Assembly: GCF_014205765.1 (NCBI RefSeq)
Contig: NZ_JACIIZ010000021.1
Coordinates: 1-64,000 of the forward strand
DNA from: Nitrospirillum iridis
GTDB lineage: Bacteria; Pseudomonadota; Alphaproteobacteria; Azospirillales; Azospirillaceae
Length of the DNA stretch: 64,000 nt
Direction: 5' to 3'
The position numbers and the translations under genes were made by a program. Of this stretch, positions 61,200 to 64,000 are shown one piece after another; the first letter of the stretch is position 1, and every line of letters begins with the position of its first letter. The notes under the pieces are model-generated. The model saw only the letters and a list, made by a program, of their open reading frames with translations. It ran no database searches and was not told where the DNA came from.

Positions 61200-62657
61200 G
61201 TGGCGACCTCGCGTAAGAAGCTGTTCATCAAGACCTATGGCTGCCAGATGAACGTTTATGACAGCGGCCGCATGGCCGATGTGCTGGCGCCGCTGGGCTA
61301 TGAACCGGCGGAGGAGGCGGAGGGGGCCGACATGGTCATCCTCAACACCTGCCATATCCGTGAGAAGGCGTCGGAAAAGGTCTATTCCGAACTGGGCCGC
61401 CTGCGCCTGCAGCAGCAGGACAAGGCGGTGCGGGGCGAGCGTATGATCATCGCCGTGGCCGGCTGCGTCGCCCAGGCCGAGGGGGCGGAGATCATGGCCC
61501 GCGCCCCCCATGTCGACATGGTGTTCGGGCCCCAGACCTATCACCAGCTGCCCGAGATGGTGACCCGCGCCGTGCGCGGCGCCGGCGGGGTCATCAACAC
61601 CGATTTCCCGGTCGAGAGCAAATTCGACCTGCTGCCGGGCGAGGGCGCCACGCCGCAAGGGCCGTCGGCCTTCGTCTCGGTCCAGGAAGGCTGCGACAAG
61701 TTCTGCACCTTCTGCGTCGTGCCCTATACCCGGGGCGCCGAATATTCCCGCTCCGCCACCCAGATCCTGGAAGAGACGCGGCGCATGGTGGCCAACGGCA
61801 CGGTGGAGATCACCCTGCTGGGCCAGAACGTCAACGCCTACCATGGTGAAGGCCCCGATGGCGGCACCTGGGGGCTGGGCCGGCTGATCCGCGCGCTGGC
61901 GGAGACCGACGGGCTCGCCCGCATCCGCTACACCACCTCCCACCCCCGCGACATGGACGACGATCTGATCCGGGCGCATGGCGAGGTGCCGCAGCTGATG
62001 CCCTTCGTCCATTTGCCGGTGCAGAGCGGGTCGGACCGCATCCTGGCGGCCATGAACCGCAAGCACACGGCCGACGACTACCGCCGCATCGTCGACAAGC
62101 TGCGCGCCGCCCGTCCGGGCCTGGCCCTCAGCAGCGACTTCATCGTCGGCTTCCCTGGTGAGACGGCGGAGGATTTCGCCGCCACCCTGCGCCTGATCAC
62201 CGACGTCACCTACGCCAGCGCCTATTCCTTCAAGTACAGCGCCCGTCCGGGCACGCCGGCCGCCACCATGGCGGAGGGGCGGCTGACCGAGGAGGACAAG
62301 TCCGCGCGGTTGGAGGCGGTGCAGAACCTGCTGGCCGAACAGCAGCGCGCCTTCAACGGCCTGTCGCTGGGCACGGTTCAGCCGGTGCTGTTCGACCGTC
62401 GGGGCAAACTGCCCGGCCAGTTGCTGGGACGCGGCCCCTTCATGCAGGCCGTGCACGCCCACGCGCCCGATCGCTTGCTGGGCCAGGTGGTGCCGGTGCG
62501 CATCACCGCCGCGTCGGCCAGCAGCCTGGGGGGCGAGGTGGTGACCGCCGAGACGGTGCACGGGCGTGAAAGCGCGCTGTCGGCCATCGCCGCCGACCCG
62601 CCCCCCCACTCGCCCGCCCATTCGCATCCCACTGGCACCCAGGAGGTGACCGCGTGA
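61200..62657 (+). CDS. miaB: tRNA-2-methylthio-N6-dimethylallyladenosine synthase MiaB
   Basis: 485 residues from GTG 61200 with AAGGAG just upstream; the open frame from 61143 is not conserved. It is a radical-SAM methylthiotransferase for A37 of tRNAs. The N-terminal UPF0004 domain holds '[23 protein letters not shown]', '[22 protein letters not shown]' and '[14 protein letters not shown]'. The radical-SAM cluster is '[22 protein letters not shown]' (C-x3-C-x2-C), followed by '[15 protein letters not shown]' and a TRAM domain. Coupled to phoH by GTGA overlap. Confidence 0.97.
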   Translation: MATSRKKLFIKTYGCQMNVYDSGRMADVLAPLGYEPAEEAEGADMVILNTCHIREKASEKVYSELGRLRLQQQDKAVRGERMIIAVAGCVAQAEGAEIMARAPHVDMVFGPQTYHQLPEMVTRAVRGAGGVINTDFPVESKFDLLPGEGATPQGPSAFVSVQEGCDKFCTFCVVPYTRGAEYSRSATQILEETRRMVANGTVEITLLGQNVNAYHGEGPDGGTWGLGRLIRALAETDGLARIRYTTSHPRDMDDDLIRAHGEVPQLMPFVHLPVQSGSDRILAAMNRKHTADDYRRIVDKLRAARPGLALSSDFIVGFPGETAEDFAATLRLITDVTYASAYSFKYSARPGTPAATMAEGRLTEEDKSARLEAVQNLLAEQQRAFNGLSLGTVQPVLFDRRGKLPGQLLGRGPFMQAVHAHAPDRLLGQVVPVRITAASASSLGGEVVTAETVHGRESALSAIAADPPPHSPAHSHPTGTQEVTA

Positions 62658-63727
62658 CCACAGCGTCCGGAACGGACCCGCGCATCGACCTGCAATTCGA
62701 TGACAACCGCCTGCTGCCCCTGCTGTTCGGCGAACATGAACAGTATCTCAGCCGCATCGAGCGCCAGTTGGGGGTCAACCTCATCAGCCGCGGTAACTGC
62801 CTGACCATCAGTGGGCCCGAGGACGCCGCGGGTGCCGCCCGCGCCGCCCTGGACGCCTTGTGGGAACGGCTGAAGCGCGGCATGGATGTCGGCCCGGCCG
62901 AGGTCGACGCCGCCATGCGCATCGCCACCGGCGTCGATGCCGAGAGCCGGGGCCGGGCCCTGGCCTCCATCACCCGGCCCGAGGCGGTATTGAAGACCCG
63001 CCGCCGCGACATCACCCCCCGGTCCCCGACCCAGGCCGCCTATCTGAAGGCGCTGGCGGAGAACGAGCTGGTGTTCGGCCTGGGCCCGGCCGGCACGGGC
63101 AAGACCTACCTCGCCATGGCCCAGGCCGTGTCGCTGCTCATCACCGGCCGGGTGGACCGCATCGTCCTGTCCCGCCCGGCGGTGGAGGCGGGGGAGAAGC
63201 TGGGCTTCCTGCCCGGCGACATGCGGGAGAAGGTGGACCCCTACCTGCGCCCGCTGTACGACGCGCTCTACGACATGCTGCCGGCGGAACAGGTGACGAA
63301 GCGCCTGGGCTCCGGCGAGATCGAGGTGGCGCCGCTGGCCTTCATGCGGGGCCGCACGCTGGCCAACGCCTTCGTCGTGCTGGACGAGGCGCAGAACACC
63401 ACGCCCATGCAGATGAAGATGTTCCTGACCCGCCTGGGGGAGGGCAGCCGCATGGCCATCACCGGTGACTTGAGCCAGGTGGACCTGCCCAACGGCGTGA
63501 AATCCGGCCTGTGCGAGGCGGTGGAGGTGCTGGAAGGCGTGGAGGGCGCGGCCTTCGTCCACTTCTCCGTCGCCGACGTGGTGCGCCATCCGCTGGTTGG
63601 CCGCATCGTCGACGCCTATGACCGGGCCGACGCCCGTCGCAAGCGCGTGGAAAAGATGGGTCGGGGCGGGTCCCTGTCCGCCGATACGCTGTCCGCCGAT
63701 ACCCTGCCGGCGGAGATCGAGGAATGA
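62654..63727 (+). CDS. phoH: PhoH-family ATPase (YbeZ-like)
   Basis: 357 residues; GTG 62654 overlaps the miaB stop and has AGGAGGT upstream. '[67 protein letters not shown]' contains the P-loop, and '[42 protein letters not shown]' contains Walker B and the DEAQN motif. In E. coli the YbeZ homologue works with YbeY in ribosome and RNA metabolism. Coupled to ybeY by ATGA overlap. Confidence 0.97.
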   Translation: MTTASGTDPRIDLQFDDNRLLPLLFGEHEQYLSRIERQLGVNLISRGNCLTISGPEDAAGAARAALDALWERLKRGMDVGPAEVDAAMRIATGVDAESRGRALASITRPEAVLKTRRRDITPRSPTQAAYLKALAENELVFGLGPAGTGKTYLAMAQAVSLLITGRVDRIVLSRPAVEAGEKLGFLPGDMREKVDPYLRPLYDALYDMLPAEQVTKRLGSGEIEVAPLAFMRGRTLANAFVVLDEAQNTTPMQMKMFLTRLGEGSRMAITGDLSQVDLPNGVKSGLCEAVEVLEGVEGAAFVHFSVADVVRHPLVGRIVDAYDRADARRKRVEKMGRGGSLSADTLSADTLPAEIEE

Positions 63728-64000
63728 CCATGGGTACCGCTGGGCCGGAGGCCCTGGAGATCATCGTCGAGGTCGAGGCCGGCGACTGGGAGGCCACCAT
63801 CCCCGGCGTGGCCGATCTGGTGACCGCCGCCGCCCGCCGCGCGCTGCGCCAGGCGCTGGCCGTGGACGCCGATGCCTTGCCGGACGGGGAGGGCGAGGTC
63901 TCCATCCTGCTGTCCGACAACGCCGCCGTGCGGGTGCTGAACCATCAGTACCGCGGCAAGGACAAGCCGACCAACGTGCTGTCCTTCCCGATGCTGGACG
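63724..64000 (+). CDS. ybeY: rRNA maturation factor YbeY (partial, runs off window)
   Basis: About 92 codons are visible: [18 protein letters not shown]..., with 'VSILLSDNAAVRVLNHQYRGKDKPTNVLSFPM' matching the YbeY motif (R-G-K-D-K-P-T-N-V-L-S-F-P). The HGxLHLxGYDH metal-binding site would lie beyond the end of the window. YbeY is a zinc-dependent endoribonuclease for 16S rRNA 3'-end maturation and quality control. The start overlaps the phoH stop as ATGA. Confidence 0.95.
   Translation, partial: MTMGTAGPEALEIIVEVEAGDWEATIPGVADLVTAAARRALRQALAVDADALPDGEGEVSILLSDNAAVRVLNHQYRGKDKPTNVLSFPMLD

Noticed and set aside
1-64000. CRISPR arrays, rRNA genes, IS elements
   Set aside because: No regularly spaced repeats, rRNA sequence, transposase gene or flanking terminal repeats were seen.

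Overview
The window is high-GC chromosomal DNA from an alphaproteobacterium, most likely a Rhodospirillales / Azospirillaceae-type organism (Azospirillum, Nitrospirillum or Niveispirillum relative). This rests on the gene orders leuS-lptE-holA, parB-parA-rsmG-mnmG-mnmE, oriC-hemE-hemH-hemJ-rho, maf-aroE-coaE-dnaQ, and tsaB-rimI-mucR-miaB-phoH-ybeY, on a Ros/MucR-type regulator, and on a SAM-II riboswitch in front of metZ. The species is not determined.

Layout. (1) 0.2-5.0 kb: an accessory metabolic cluster, with a PhyH-type dioxygenase and a LysR regulator divergent from a GST / crotonase-fold / peroxiredoxin-like / SDR run. (2) 5.2-11.5 kb: a probable integrated element abutting the 3' end of a tRNA-Ser(GGA) gene. 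It carries a compact restriction-modification pair (one protein fusing a PD-(D/E)XK nuclease to an N6-adenine methylase, plus a one-TRD specificity subunit), a MazEF-like toxin-antitoxin pair with a dyad operator, two small uncharacterised genes (one with a Cys-His-Asp triad) and a frameshifted large serine recombinase whose reading frame runs into the tRNA. (3) 11.6-18.8 kb: YggS, a porin, a DUF3576 lipoprotein, leuS, lptE and holA. (4) 19.0-20.5 kb: an isolated GH64-like beta-1,3-glucanase gene without a visible signal peptide. (5) 20.6-26.9 kb: the parAB-rsmG-mnmG-mnmE segment with three parS sites, then a [2Fe-2S] ferredoxin and a DUF6489 gene. (6) 27.0-31.5 kb: a DUF255 thioredoxin-fold protein, a dienelactone hydrolase, a quinone reductase and a DUF29 protein. 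(7) 31.5-40.1 kb: dnaQ, coaE, aroE, maf and the PPDK-regulator gene reading left, and hemE, hemH, hemJ and rho reading right. Between the two arms lies a 0.45-kb gene-free interval with five DnaA-box-like 9-mers, called here as oriC. (8) 40.3-47.6 kb: a LuxR-type response regulator coupled to an H-box/pseudo-receiver protein, secB, SAM-II-metZ, a phasin-like gene and glnD. (9) 47.7-64.0 kb: murJ, trpS, a TauE/TIGR02186/Usp run, a NifU-like scaffold, a Bax-type glucosaminidase, a RutE-type nitroreductase, a D-Ala-D-Ala dipeptidase, tsaB, rimI, tusA, mucR, olsB-olsA, miaB, phoH and the start of ybeY.

How it fits together. The core of the window is the replication-origin domain: oriC at about 35.5 kb, with parS sites and the ParAB segregation genes 9-15 kb to its left. 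Surrounding genes cover tRNA modification (mnmE, mnmG, miaB, tsaB), rRNA/ribosome maturation (rsmG, rimI, ybeY), haem synthesis, nitrogen signalling (glnD) and envelope biogenesis (lptE, murJ, olsBA). The least ordinary parts are the tRNA-Ser-linked element and the kinase-less phosphorelay pair at 40.4-41.5 kb. All calls come from reading the sequence; no database search or computation was run.
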